Assembly: GCA_002394235.1 (NCBI GenBank)
Contig: DGTF01000066.1
Coordinates: 13,755 to 37,559, forward strand
Direction: 5' to 3'
Length of the DNA: 23,805 bases
Source: Eubacterium sp. UBA4343
GTDB lineage: Bacteria; Bacillota; Clostridia; Lachnospirales; Lachnospiraceae
The position numbers and the translations under genes were made by a program. Of the stretch, positions 7,841-14,306 are shown piece by piece (positions within the stretch are counted from its first letter, which is position 1; each line of letters begins with the position of its first letter). The notes under the pieces are model-generated. The model had not been told where the DNA came from. It was given only the letters and a program-made list of their open reading frames with translations, and did not search any database.

Positions 7841-7938
7841 AACGAGATAAAACACGCTGCGCGAGTTTTATCTCGCTATCGCGACGCTCGCCGCACACGA
7901 ATACTTCGCATTCGGCTGCGGCTCACTGTTCGCGTAAA
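7841..7938. repeat. 98-nt dispersed structured repeat, copy 2 (complete)
   Basis: Identical by eye over 98 bases to 14116-14213, and over its last 63 bases to 1-63. Hairpin 1 is a perfect 11-bp stem (7843-7853 with 7865-7875, CGAGATAAAAC/GTTTTATCTCG). Hairpin 2 pairs GCCGCA (7890-7895) with TGCGGC (7917-7922), then CGAAT with ATTCG across a 2x2 internal loop. CGCGA (7880-7884) can pair with TCGCG (7930-7934) around hairpin 2. No transposase, and no flanking target duplication that I can see. Confidence 0.9.
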
Positions 7939-7939
7939 A

Positions 7940-7990
7940 ATGAACAGCTCGCCGTGCGCGTCCAGATGGGCGTGTGCGGCGAGCTGTCAT
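7940..7990. terminator. long hairpin next to repeat copy 2, possible terminator
   Basis: A 9-bp perfect stem (CAGCTCGCC 7945-7953 with GGCGAGCTG 7978-7986) is extended inward by 10 pairs to a 4-nt loop (7964-7967) and outward by ATGA/TCAT with one bulged A. Several inner pairs are G-U only if the plus strand is transcribed. On the minus strand the hairpin is followed by TTTTTACGCG, a fair U-tract at the edge of the repeat. Both readings are plausible. Confidence 0.6.
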
Positions 7991-8000
7991 TATAGTCGCC

Positions 8001-8136
8001 CGGAAAACCGGGAAAGTTCAATTCTTCTGGCTGTCTGGGTTCGGAAAACCCGGAAAGCTTAATTCTTCTGGTTATCTGTTCCCTCAAAACCCAGAAAGCT
8101 CAATTCTTCTGGTTATCTGTGCCCGGAAAGAGCCGG
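8001..8136. repeat. 41-nt tandem repeat, 3.3 units
   Basis: Units begin at 8001, 8042 and 8083, with a partial fourth from 8124. The period is exactly 41 nt and the shared core is AATTCTTCTGG (8020, 8061, 8102). Flanking segments alternate between CGGAAAACC and CCCGGAAAG forms that can pair locally. The third unit has a full CCAGAA/TTCTGG stem. 41 is not a multiple of 3, so the repeat is not a coding repeat. It lies just downstream of the esterase stop codon on the minus strand. Confidence 0.85.
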
Positions 8137-8150
8137 CATCGTATCCGCCA

Positions 8151-8795
8151 TCAGGGATGCGTCATCACCCAGGAAAATGCCTTCGCCGTTCTCCCATCCG
8201 AATCCCGGAAGTGATTTCCCTCATTCCACTCCAGGGTGCAGGAAACCTTTTGCTTCTGAAGGATCTCATATGTCTCACGGATTCTGTCTCCCACAGTTGC
8301 CATGACCGCATTGCGGGTCCGCTCCTCCCTGTCTCCGAGGCTCAGATACACCGATTTGCTCTGAATTTTGTGCTCTCTCATGTAACCGGTGAACCCCGGA
8401 AACCACATGGAGGGAGACGCGGCGGCAGCTCCGCAGAACCGGTCCGTCTGACAGGCCGCCCACAGAGCAAACAGCCCGGCGAGAGAATATCCTCCGATGT
8501 AGTAATTTCTTCTGCCGGAATCGTTTCTGCTGCCGTCTTCACAGTACTTTATGATTTCTTTCAGTGTCCCGCATGCCCCGTCGCCAAAGGCTTCCTTTCC
8601 AAATACCGCCGGTGCCTTCCATGGAGACAGATCCCTGTTCCAGTCATCCACAAGAAAGGCGGTCAGCCTGAAATCCTTTCCGGTATTCGCATGAATCAGC
8701 CTGATTTCATTTTCAATCAAAGCCAGATCATGATCATCCACCGGCTGAAGAAGGATATTTTCTGCCGTACCGTCTCCATATTCTAATATCTTCAT
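8151..8795 (-). CDS. alpha/beta-hydrolase, putative esterase family (enterochelin esterase-like)
   Basis: A predicted serine hydrolase of the esterase D/Fes-type family. The nucleophile elbow is GGYSLAG with Ser104, and a C-terminal Gly-Asn-His (H195) supplies the probable catalytic histidine. The N-terminal sheet region FLVDDWNRDLSPW is also typical of this family. No signal peptide or membrane segment is seen, so it should be cytoplasmic; the ester substrate is unknown. At 214 residues it is at the short end of the family. AAGGA lies about 9 nt before the ATG at 8795. The nitrilase-like gene ends 59 bp upstream on the same strand. Confidence 0.82.
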   Translation of the reverse strand: MKILEYGDGTAENILLQPVDDHDLALIENEIRLIHANTGKDFRLTAFLVDDWNRDLSPWKAPAVFGKEAFGDGACGTLKEIIKYCEDGSRNDSGRRNYYIGGYSLAGLFALWAACQTDRFCGAAAASPSMWFPGFTGYMREHKIQSKSVYLSLGDREERTRNAVMATVGDRIRETYEILQKQKVSCTLEWNEGNHFRDSDGRTAKAFSWVMTHP

Positions 8796-8854
8796 AAATT
8801 AAATCCTTTCGGCTTTGCAGCAGGAAGCGAACGATGCCCCAACAGTCTTTTGGG

Positions 8855-9652
8855 TTACGCGTAGTGCTCCGGCCTTCGAAGCGAGAGGTACGGACGCGTC
8901 TTTTGTCGCGCAGCACATCCCGCAAGGTCTGTCTCCGCGATCAGCAGTTCTTCCTGATCTCCCGCCAGTGTCGTCAGGTTTCCGTCAAAATCTGACACAA
9001 GCGATTCCCCGGAGAATTCCATCTGTCCTTCCGTGCCGCACCGGTTGCACATTGCTATATTGACAATATTCTGAAACGCCTGCGTCCGGATCTCCCAGCG
9101 AAACATCTCAGCCGGCTCAGCCTTCGTATTCGCTGTGGGGATCAGAATCAGCTCCGCGCCGCGGAGCGCCTCTGTGCGTATGCTCTCGGGATAGTGCCGG
9201 TCAAAACACACCACGATGCCGATTTTTCCAAACCGGGTGTCAAAAACGGAAAAGCCGTCATCCGAAGGCGTATAGTAATCCTGCTCATAAAACTGCTCAC
9301 ACTCGGCGATATGTACCATTTTCTGCGTTCCAAGGATCGTTCCCCCGTCATCGATCAGAAAGCTCATATCATACCGATGTCCGTTTTCCTCCACATAAAA
9401 ATTCGGTGACGCATAGATGCCGTTTTTCCGGCAGATATCGCAGAACTCCCGGATATATCTGCTGTCCCGTGACAAAAGATAAGCGGAAGCGTCCCGAGAC
9501 GGGTACTGCGGGAAGAAGGGCGAAAGCTGAATTTCCGGGTAGCAGATCAGATCCGCGCCTTCTGCTGCCGCCCTCTCCGCAAGCCGCACTGACTTTTGAA
9601 AATTATCTTCCATATCTGCTATTGTCTTCATTTGTGCAAGCGCAATCTTCAT
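8855..9652 (-). CDS. carbon-nitrogen hydrolase (nitrilase superfamily)
   Basis: Predicted to hydrolyse a non-peptide C-N bond (amide or carbamoyl substrate) through the family's Glu-Lys-Cys triad. All three are visible: E40 in CYPEIQLSPF, K111 in GTQKMVHI and C149 in IGIVVCFDRHYPES. The last resembles the beta-ureidopropionase/N-carbamoylputrescine amidase group, but the substrate is not decided by sequence. The frame is open to an ATG at 9736 (293 residues). The start at 9652 is better because AGGAG sits about 8 nt upstream and the protein then begins MKIALAQ, the usual family N-terminus (265 residues). It begins 22 nt after the stop of the EAL-GGDEF gene, so cotranscription is likely. Confidence 0.9.
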   Translation of the reverse strand: MKIALAQMKTIADMEDNFQKSVRLAERAAAEGADLICYPEIQLSPFFPQYPSRDASAYLLSRDSRYIREFCDICRKNGIYASPNFYVEENGHRYDMSFLIDDGGTILGTQKMVHIAECEQFYEQDYYTPSDDGFSVFDTRFGKIGIVVCFDRHYPESIRTEALRGAELILIPTANTKAEPAEMFRWEIRTQAFQNIVNIAMCNRCGTEGQMEFSGESLVSDFDGNLTTLAGDQEELLIAETDLAGCAARQKTRPYLSLRRPEHYA

Positions 9653-9674
9653 TTTTTTTCTCCTGATCACAGCC

Positions 9675-11795
9675 TTATACCGTGCAGCCCTGGTTTTTTC
9701 CGTGGTGTTTTGCCAGATACATGGCCTTGTCCGCATTGTTGATCATAGCCTGGCAGTCTTTTCCATCACTCGTGATGCCGATGCATGCAGTCAGTGGTAT
9801 TTCGGCGTTCCCGTACTTTACGCAAACCTTACGAATTTCACTCAGCAGATCGGATGACAGTTTCGAGAGATCTGTCCCGGGATCTCTGACCAGACCCACG
9901 AACTCATCTCCCCCATATCGGTAAAAATCAATCTTTCTCGAAACGCCGAAATTCAGAAGGAGACTGCCGAGCGCACGCAGACATCTGTCTCCCGCGGCGT
10001 GCCCGTACCTGTCGTTGATGTCCTTAAAGTTGTCAAGGTCAAGCATGATCGCCGCTTCGATTTCCTTCGGCTGTTCTTTTTCATCCTTTTCAAGAAATTC
10101 ATTCAGGCTGAGACGGCTGTACAGACCGGTCAGATGATCATAGCGCCTGTCGCGGTCCGCCTTTGAGTACATCTCCATTGCCATCCTGACCTGCTTCTGC
10201 AGAAGCTCCTTCTCCTGTTTTCCGTGAAGATGCTCAATCTCCAGCTCCTGAATATGCTTTGCCTCCCTGGAAATATCCACGCCGTAAAGGATACTTTCAA
10301 TATGACCGTTCGAAGGGTTATCGATCAGATGCGTGGTAATTCTGGACCAGCGGATTGATCTGTCATCGTAATAGGATTCGGTCTCGTGCACGATCTGATG
10401 CTGCTTATTCTGATAAGCCTTCAGCTGCGCATCCCTGCAGAAAATCCGGAAGAATTCCTCCTGTCCCTCCGGCGTAGGCACAAAGGAACCAATTCTTCGA
10501 ATCAGGCTGTCGACACTTTCCATGTTCTGCATATTCCTGGCATTCTGGGCGTGTCCGCCGGAGCTGATCCACCTGTCCGCAGTCAGATCCATGTGAAAAA
10601 CGCCCTGTCCGTCCGGAAGCGCCTCGAGAATGGAGCGGATCTGACCGGTATACCTGGTCTGTGTGGCTTTCGTTTCTGTGATGTTTCTTCCGTATTCCAT
10701 AAAGACCCTTCTGCCGTTCCAGATTGTGAACCGCGCCTTCAGGCGGAAGATATGCTCACCGTCATCCGTCTCGATTTCCTTCTCTGTCTCATCTCCCATC
10801 TGCTTCATCGGGCAATGTCCGCACGGCGCGTTCAGCCCCAGCATGTACTCGTAGCACTTTCTTCCCTGATACGGTTCGTCGGGATGACCGGATATGTTCC
10901 GCGTCATCTCATTGGCGAAGACCATGGAGTAATCCTCCGGATGACACACCTGAATAAACTGACCGGAGTGGTCGACAAGGTCCAGAAGATTGTAGCTGTT
11001 TACCTGCTGTCCGGCAGTTTCGCTCACCTGGGAATTCGGAGAATCCATCTGGTCAAGCGTCTCCTGAGAGGAGATTAACAGATCACGGAAATTCTCCTCA
11101 CTCATCGGCCGGTAAAAATAATACCCCTGAATATAATCGCAGCCGGTTTTTCGAAGGAAATCCGCCTGGCTTACATTTTCTACGCCTTCCGCGACAACCG
11201 ACAATCCTGCTTTGTGGCATACGTCGATGATCGCGGTAATGATACTGCGTGTAACCGGCTGGCTCTCAATCCGGTCGATGGAGGTCTTGTCGATCTTGAT
11301 GATATCAATCGGAAAATTGCCGATCATGCCAAGCGAGGAATAGCCCGCTCCGAAATCATCCATCAGAACTTTTGCCCCGTTCTTCCGGAACTGTAAAAGG
11401 TAATAAGCACAGTTTTCCTTCAGAACCGCCACGGAGGTTTCCGTCACCTCGTAATTAATCATACCGCCCGGAAGCCGACTCTGCATCCGGTAGCTGAAGA
11501 TATCATTTATCATCTGATCATTGTAAAAATCCTGCCGGGACAGATTGATGGAAACAGGAACATACTTCAGGCCCTTTTCCTGCATGAATTTCTGGAATTG
11601 ATATACCTTACCAAGCACAAAATGGTCGAGCTGTGAAACCAGACCGTTTTTCTCCAGTTCCGGTATGAAGTCACCTGGTGATATCACTCCCATCTCCGGA
11701 TGTTTCCAGCGCACCAGAGCCTCCGCGGAACTGATCCTCCCATCCGAGCATCGAACCACCGGCTGAAAATAAACCTTCAGCTCATCTCTCAGCAT
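9675..11795 (-). CDS. EAL-PAS-PAS-GGDEF c-di-GMP enzyme
   Basis: A cytoplasmic bifunctional c-di-GMP signalling protein of 706 residues. Residues 1-240 form an EAL phosphodiesterase with its catalytic set visible: E25 in EALVRW, N84, E116 in YEVTET, D146-D147 in DDFGAG, K168/K170, E203 in AEGVE and Q223. Two PAS-like regions follow (about 268-375 and 385-512), the first with C314, C325 and C328. A predicted helical linker leads to a GGDEF domain with intact GGDEF (628-632) and LDLDNF metal site. An RKID motif precedes GGDEF with four intervening residues, one fewer than the canonical I-site. The domain order is the reverse of the common GGDEF-EAL layout. The EAL fold starts almost at residue 1 with a weak ribosome binding site; an in-frame stop and no other start codon lie upstream. 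Confidence 0.92.
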   Translation of the reverse strand: MLRDELKVYFQPVVRCSDGRISSAEALVRWKHPEMGVISPGDFIPELEKNGLVSQLDHFVLGKVYQFQKFMQEKGLKYVPVSINLSRQDFYNDQMINDIFSYRMQSRLPGGMINYEVTETSVAVLKENCAYYLLQFRKNGAKVLMDDFGAGYSSLGMIGNFPIDIIKIDKTSIDRIESQPVTRSIITAIIDVCHKAGLSVVAEGVENVSQADFLRKTGCDYIQGYYFYRPMSEENFRDLLISSQETLDQMDSPNSQVSETAGQQVNSYNLLDLVDHSGQFIQVCHPEDYSMVFANEMTRNISGHPDEPYQGRKCYEYMLGLNAPCGHCPMKQMGDETEKEIETDDGEHIFRLKARFTIWNGRRVFMEYGRNITETKATQTRYTGQIRSILEALPDGQGVFHMDLTADRWISSGGHAQNARNMQNMESVDSLIRRIGSFVPTPEGQEEFFRIFCRDAQLKAYQNKQHQIVHETESYYDDRSIRWSRITTHLIDNPSNGHIESILYGVDISREAKHIQELEIEHLHGKQEKELLQKQVRMAMEMYSKADRDRRYDHLTGLYSRLSLNEFLEKDEKEQPKEIEAAIMLDLDNFKDINDRYGHAAGDRCLRALGSLLLNFGVSRKIDFYRYGGDEFVGLVRDPGTDLSKLSSDLLSEIRKVCVKYGNAEIPLTACIGITSDGKDCQAMINNADKAMYLAKHHGKNQGCTV

Positions 11796-11919
11796 GCTGT
11801 CCTGAAAGCTTCGAAAACGTTTTGACGTGTGACAATTACAGAAAGAGGCATCCGCGCAGACCGCCGGTAACGCAGATCGCCCCTTTTATCTAATCGTTGA
11901 GTATACTATTGATCATATG

Positions 11920-11925
11920 ATTATA
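11920..11925 (-). promoter_or_regulatory. possible -10 element for the EAL-GGDEF gene
   Basis: A perfect TATAAT on the minus strand lies about 125 nt before the EAL-GGDEF start, between that gene and the acetyltransferase stop. The hexamer 17 bp upstream (CTGATA) is a poor -35. The rest of 11796-11944 shows nothing else that I recognise. Confidence 0.35.
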
Positions 11926-11944
11926 CAATAGCCATATCAGAATA

Positions 11945-12556
11945 TCAGAATTCCGGACGCGTCTTCATCCGGTCTGCATCTGTAATTTTCCGGATCACCC
12001 GGCAGGGCACACCCGCAGCAAGTGAATCCGGCGGAATATCTCTGGTCACGACGCTTCCAGCGCCGATTACGCATTCCTCCCCAATCGTAACTCCTCCGCA
12101 GACGGTAACGTTACCCGCAAGCCAGCAGTTGCTGCCGATGTTGATCGGCTTTGCGTATTCACTGTCCGTCACTGTTCCGTCCTGCTTGACGTAAGGATTT
12201 CTTTCCTGCCAGCGAAATGGATGCACGGGCGTGAGAAGAGAGACACCAGGTCCGAAAAAGACATTGTCTCCGATGGTCACCGGACAGCAGTCCAGGCACG
12301 TGAAGTTGAAATTGGCATAGAAATTTTTCCCGACAGAGGTAAAGCAGCCATAATCGAACTGAACCGGTCCCTGCAGAAAAAAGGAACCCCCGGAAATTCC
12401 AAGCTCATGCAAAATTTCCGTACGCCTCTTATCTGTCTCGGGAAGCCCGTTATACTCCAGGCAAAGACGATGCGCCTTTGTCCGAAGAGCGGACAGTTCT
12501 TCATCCGACGGATCGTACAATTCCCCCGCCAGCATTTTTTCCTTTTCACTCATCAT
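11945..12556 (-). CDS. maltose/galactoside O-acetyltransferase-like hexapeptide transferase
   Basis: Predicted to move an acetyl group from acetyl-CoA to a sugar or similar hydroxyl acceptor. An N-terminal maltose-acetyltransferase helical region (EKMLAGELYDPSDEEL) is followed by a left-handed beta-helix built of hexapeptide repeats such as VTIGDN, INIGSN and VTIGEE. The catalytic histidine is in TPVHPF (H112). The length of 203 residues matches Maa/LacA proteins. The ribosome binding site AGGAG lies 6 nt before the first of two consecutive ATG codons, so I use the first. An array of four palindromes lies 22-121 bp upstream. Detoxification of non-metabolised sugars is the role usually proposed for the family; the acceptor here is unknown. 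Confidence 0.9.
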   Translation of the reverse strand: MMSEKEKMLAGELYDPSDEELSALRTKAHRLCLEYNGLPETDKRRTEILHELGISGGSFFLQGPVQFDYGCFTSVGKNFYANFNFTCLDCCPVTIGDNVFFGPGVSLLTPVHPFRWQERNPYVKQDGTVTDSEYAKPINIGSNCWLAGNVTVCGGVTIGEECVIGAGSVVTRDIPPDSLAAGVPCRVIRKITDADRMKTRPEF

Positions 12557-12577
12557 TGTCTGCTCCTAGATTAATTA

Positions 12578-12677
12578 CAGGCAATTGCCTGCTATTTTTT
12601 CTTCAGGCAATTACCTGTGATTCTGCTTTTCTTCCGGTGATTGTCCGTTAACCCGCTTCTCTTCAGGTTAATGCCTG
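12578..12677. promoter_or_regulatory. array of four palindromes, possible operator cluster
   Basis: Four 14-bp dyads follow the pattern CAGGYAATTRCCTG: CAGGCAATTGCCTG (12578), CAGGCAATTACCTG (12604), CCGGTGATTGTCCG (12634) and CAGGTTAATGCCTG (12664). The last three are exactly 30 bp apart, about three helical turns, inside 30-nt tandem units that begin CTTC. The array lies between the VOC gene stop and the acetyltransferase start. The first two dyads could also pair with each other into a 15-bp hairpin. No binding protein can be named. Confidence 0.55.
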
Positions 12678-12715
12678 CCCAATCATTTCTTTTTCGTATA
12701 AATCAGACTTATCTT

Positions 12716-13114
12716 TTATCGCTCCTGGAAAATCTCGATCGACTCTCCGGCCTTTCCTCTGACGAAGGCAACCCGGATATTCATCTTCGGTTCCGTGTCA
12801 AGAACCAGATCCGCAGGCTCGGAATCAATCGGCAGCCCTTCCTTCCGGAAAAGTTCAACCGCCTCATCTGCGCTCTCAACCGTCAGCGCCAGATGACCGA
12901 TCACGCCATCTCCGCGCTTCTGCTCCGCGTTGTCCCACAGCTCAATCGTACCTGTTCCGGTATCGATCATCGCCATATTACCCAGGCCATCCACGTAACA
13001 TCCGGCTGTTTTTCGGAAGCCAAGAACATTGCAGTAAAAGTCAATAACCTCGTCCATTTCCTTTTTTCCATGACAATTCAATGCAACATGATTCATACCT
13101 GTGATTGTACTCAA
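12716..13114 (-). CDS. VOC (glyoxalase/bleomycin-resistance) family protein
   Basis: A metal-binding small-molecule enzyme of the vicinal oxygen chelate fold. Two beta-alpha-beta-beta-beta modules are visible, with likely metal ligands H9 (NHVAL), E58 (TIELW), H74 (GHLAL) and E127 (SIEIF), an arrangement close to glyoxalase I. The substrate is not determined. The start is TTG at 13112-13114, supported by AAGGAG 8 nt upstream. The first ATG would be residue 7, too far from that site. A strong sigma-A promoter lies at 13239-13267, giving a leader of about 118 nt. The palindrome array follows the stop codon. Confidence 0.85.
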   Translation of the reverse strand: MSTITGMNHVALNCHGKKEMDEVIDFYCNVLGFRKTAGCYVDGLGNMAMIDTGTGTIELWDNAEQKRGDGVIGHLALTVESADEAVELFRKEGLPIDSEPADLVLDTEPKMNIRVAFVRGKAGESIEIFQER

Positions 13115-13238
13115 AGCTCTTCTCCTTGTTCTAGAAACATAATCGATTCGTTGTTCATGAAATGAAATGATTCGTTGTTCTTCAAGTCCTTGAAGTGCAG
13201 GGATCCGCTGCTGGAACTTAAGGAATCATCCGCTTTTT

Positions 13239-13267
13239 ATTATAGTTTTTCAGAACGGTCCGGTCAA
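13239..13267 (-). promoter_or_regulatory. strong sigma-A promoter for the VOC gene
   Basis: On the minus strand TTGACC (13262-13267) and a perfect TATAAT (13239-13244) are separated by exactly 17 bp. The leader that follows contains the dyad CTTCAAG-GA-CTTGAAG and two copies of GAACAACGAATC 24 nt apart, just before the ribosome binding site. Confidence 0.75.
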
Positions 13268-13401
13268 TCTTATCCTTGCAGCAATCAGCCTGTTCACTGC
13301 CCAGAGCAATCCGCAGCTTATACAGTCTGTGGCACGATTTATCATATGGGCGTTTACTGTCCAGCTCCAGGATTCCCGATAAAATCCATCATGTGACAGA
13401 C

Positions 13402-14061
13402 TCATTTTTCATCGCCATCGTGCATCCGACTTAATTTCATTCCCAGATCAAATGCCTTCTGCAAATCGGCAGGAAACAGCTCTTCATTGGCTTTCTTTTT
13501 ATCCTCCGCATCAAAGCCTCCCATATTGAACTTCGAGTAGTCTGCTACCTGCAGTGTGTTGAAGCACGGGCACAGATACACCTCTCCATTGAGCTGTTTA
13601 AGTTCATCCGCATAGGCTTCAAATTTTTCTTTATAGAGCTTGTCATAAAACTCTCTTGTGGCATTCATGGTCACAAACATACCGACATTCACTTTTCCCT
13701 TGAAATAATTGCTGTAATCATCATAAGAAAGAGCACAGAAATGAAGCCGTTCCAGAAGTGCAAAATACGCACTGGTTGGTCTGCCCAGGTAAATCGGCGT
13801 CCCGATAAAGAGCGTATCCGCCGCAAAAATGCTGTCAATGACCGGAGAGAGATCATCCTTCCAATAACAATGACAGCGTTCTACTCCCTTCCTCTTGCAG
13901 AGCATACAGCTCCTGCACCCCTTAAAATCCAGGTCATATAAGTTGATATATTCCACTTCGGATCCTGCCTTGGATGCGCCATCGGCGGCCGCCTTCAACA
14001 GCTTCGCTGTGTTCCAGTTTTTTCTCGGACTTGCATTCAATACAATCGTTTTCATACCCAT
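13402..14061 (-). CDS. iron-sulfur flavoprotein / NADPH-dependent FMN reductase family
   Basis: A flavodoxin-fold redox protein. The FMN phosphate loop is LNASPRKNWNT (8-18) and a second flavin contact is GTPIYLGRPT. Between them is a cysteine cluster C49-x2-C52-x2-C55-x7-C63, followed by C65. It fits the compact CX2CX2CX4-7C motif that carries a [4Fe-4S] cluster in archaeal and clostridial Isf proteins, so I favour an Isf-like electron carrier over a plain FMN reductase. The length of 219 residues is typical. AAAGGA lies about 10 nt before the ATG; MGMK offers a second ATG at codon 3. Repeat copy 3 lies about 55 bp upstream, and no good promoter is seen between. Confidence 0.87.
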   Translation of the reverse strand: MGMKTIVLNASPRKNWNTAKLLKAAADGASKAGSEVEYINLYDLDFKGCRSCMLCKRKGVERCHCYWKDDLSPVIDSIFAADTLFIGTPIYLGRPTSAYFALLERLHFCALSYDDYSNYFKGKVNVGMFVTMNATREFYDKLYKEKFEAYADELKQLNGEVYLCPCFNTLQVADYSKFNMGGFDAEDKKKANEELFPADLQKAFDLGMKLSRMHDGDEK

Positions 14062-14115
14062 AATTCTTTATCCTTTCTTTATTCTGACTCGTGTGCAAAC
14101 TGATTATGATCCGGC

Positions 14116-14213
14116 AACGAGATAAAACACGCTGCGCGAGTTTTATCTCGCTATCGCGACGCTCGCCGCACACGAATACTTCGCATTCGGCTGCGGCTCA
14201 CTGTTCGCGTAAA
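14116..14213. repeat. 98-nt dispersed structured repeat, copy 3 (complete)
   Basis: Matches copy 2 over all 98 bases by eye, in the same orientation. The flanking sequences differ from the other copies on both sides, which fixes the element's ends at AACGAGAT and GCGTAAA. It lies between the terminator of the quinone oxidoreductase gene and the start of the Isf-like gene, so on the minus strand it is upstream of the latter. Confidence 0.9.
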
Positions 14214-14245
14214 TAGAAAAGGCTCCGGCAGTCATCACCAGAGCC
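14214..14245 (-). terminator. intrinsic terminator of the nitroreductase-Rrf2-oxidoreductase operon
   Basis: On the minus strand GGCTCTGG pairs with CCGGAGCC (14238-14245 with 14221-14228, one U-G wobble) around a 9-nt loop, followed by TTTTCTATTT. It lies about 60 bp after the oxidoreductase stop and abuts repeat copy 3. Confidence 0.75.
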
Positions 14246-14306
14246 CAGATACATATTAATTATATCACACAATTCATCGGACAAGTATAATATTTCCTGA
14301 TACCTG

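Noticed and set aside
7835..8062. Arginine-rich open frame across repeat copy 2 (RDARRTRILRIRLRLTV type translation), and a similar one at copy 3
   Set aside because: The frame arises from the structured repeat itself, appears identically wherever the repeat occurs, and has no convincing ribosome binding site; the hairpins explain the sequence better.
8001..8136. CRISPR array
   Set aside because: The 41-nt units are continuous tandem copies without unique spacers, and no cas gene is present.
7688..8150. c-di-GMP (GEMM) riboswitch, considered because of the many cyclase genes
   Set aside because: The conserved GEMM core (CACGCACAGGGCAAACC type) and the GNRA tetraloop/receptor layout are not found here or in the other gene-free regions.
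7841..14213. Composite transposon bounded by the two full repeat copies
   Set aside because: The copies are in the same orientation without transposase, terminal dinucleotides or target duplications; genes between them look like ordinary chromosomal genes.
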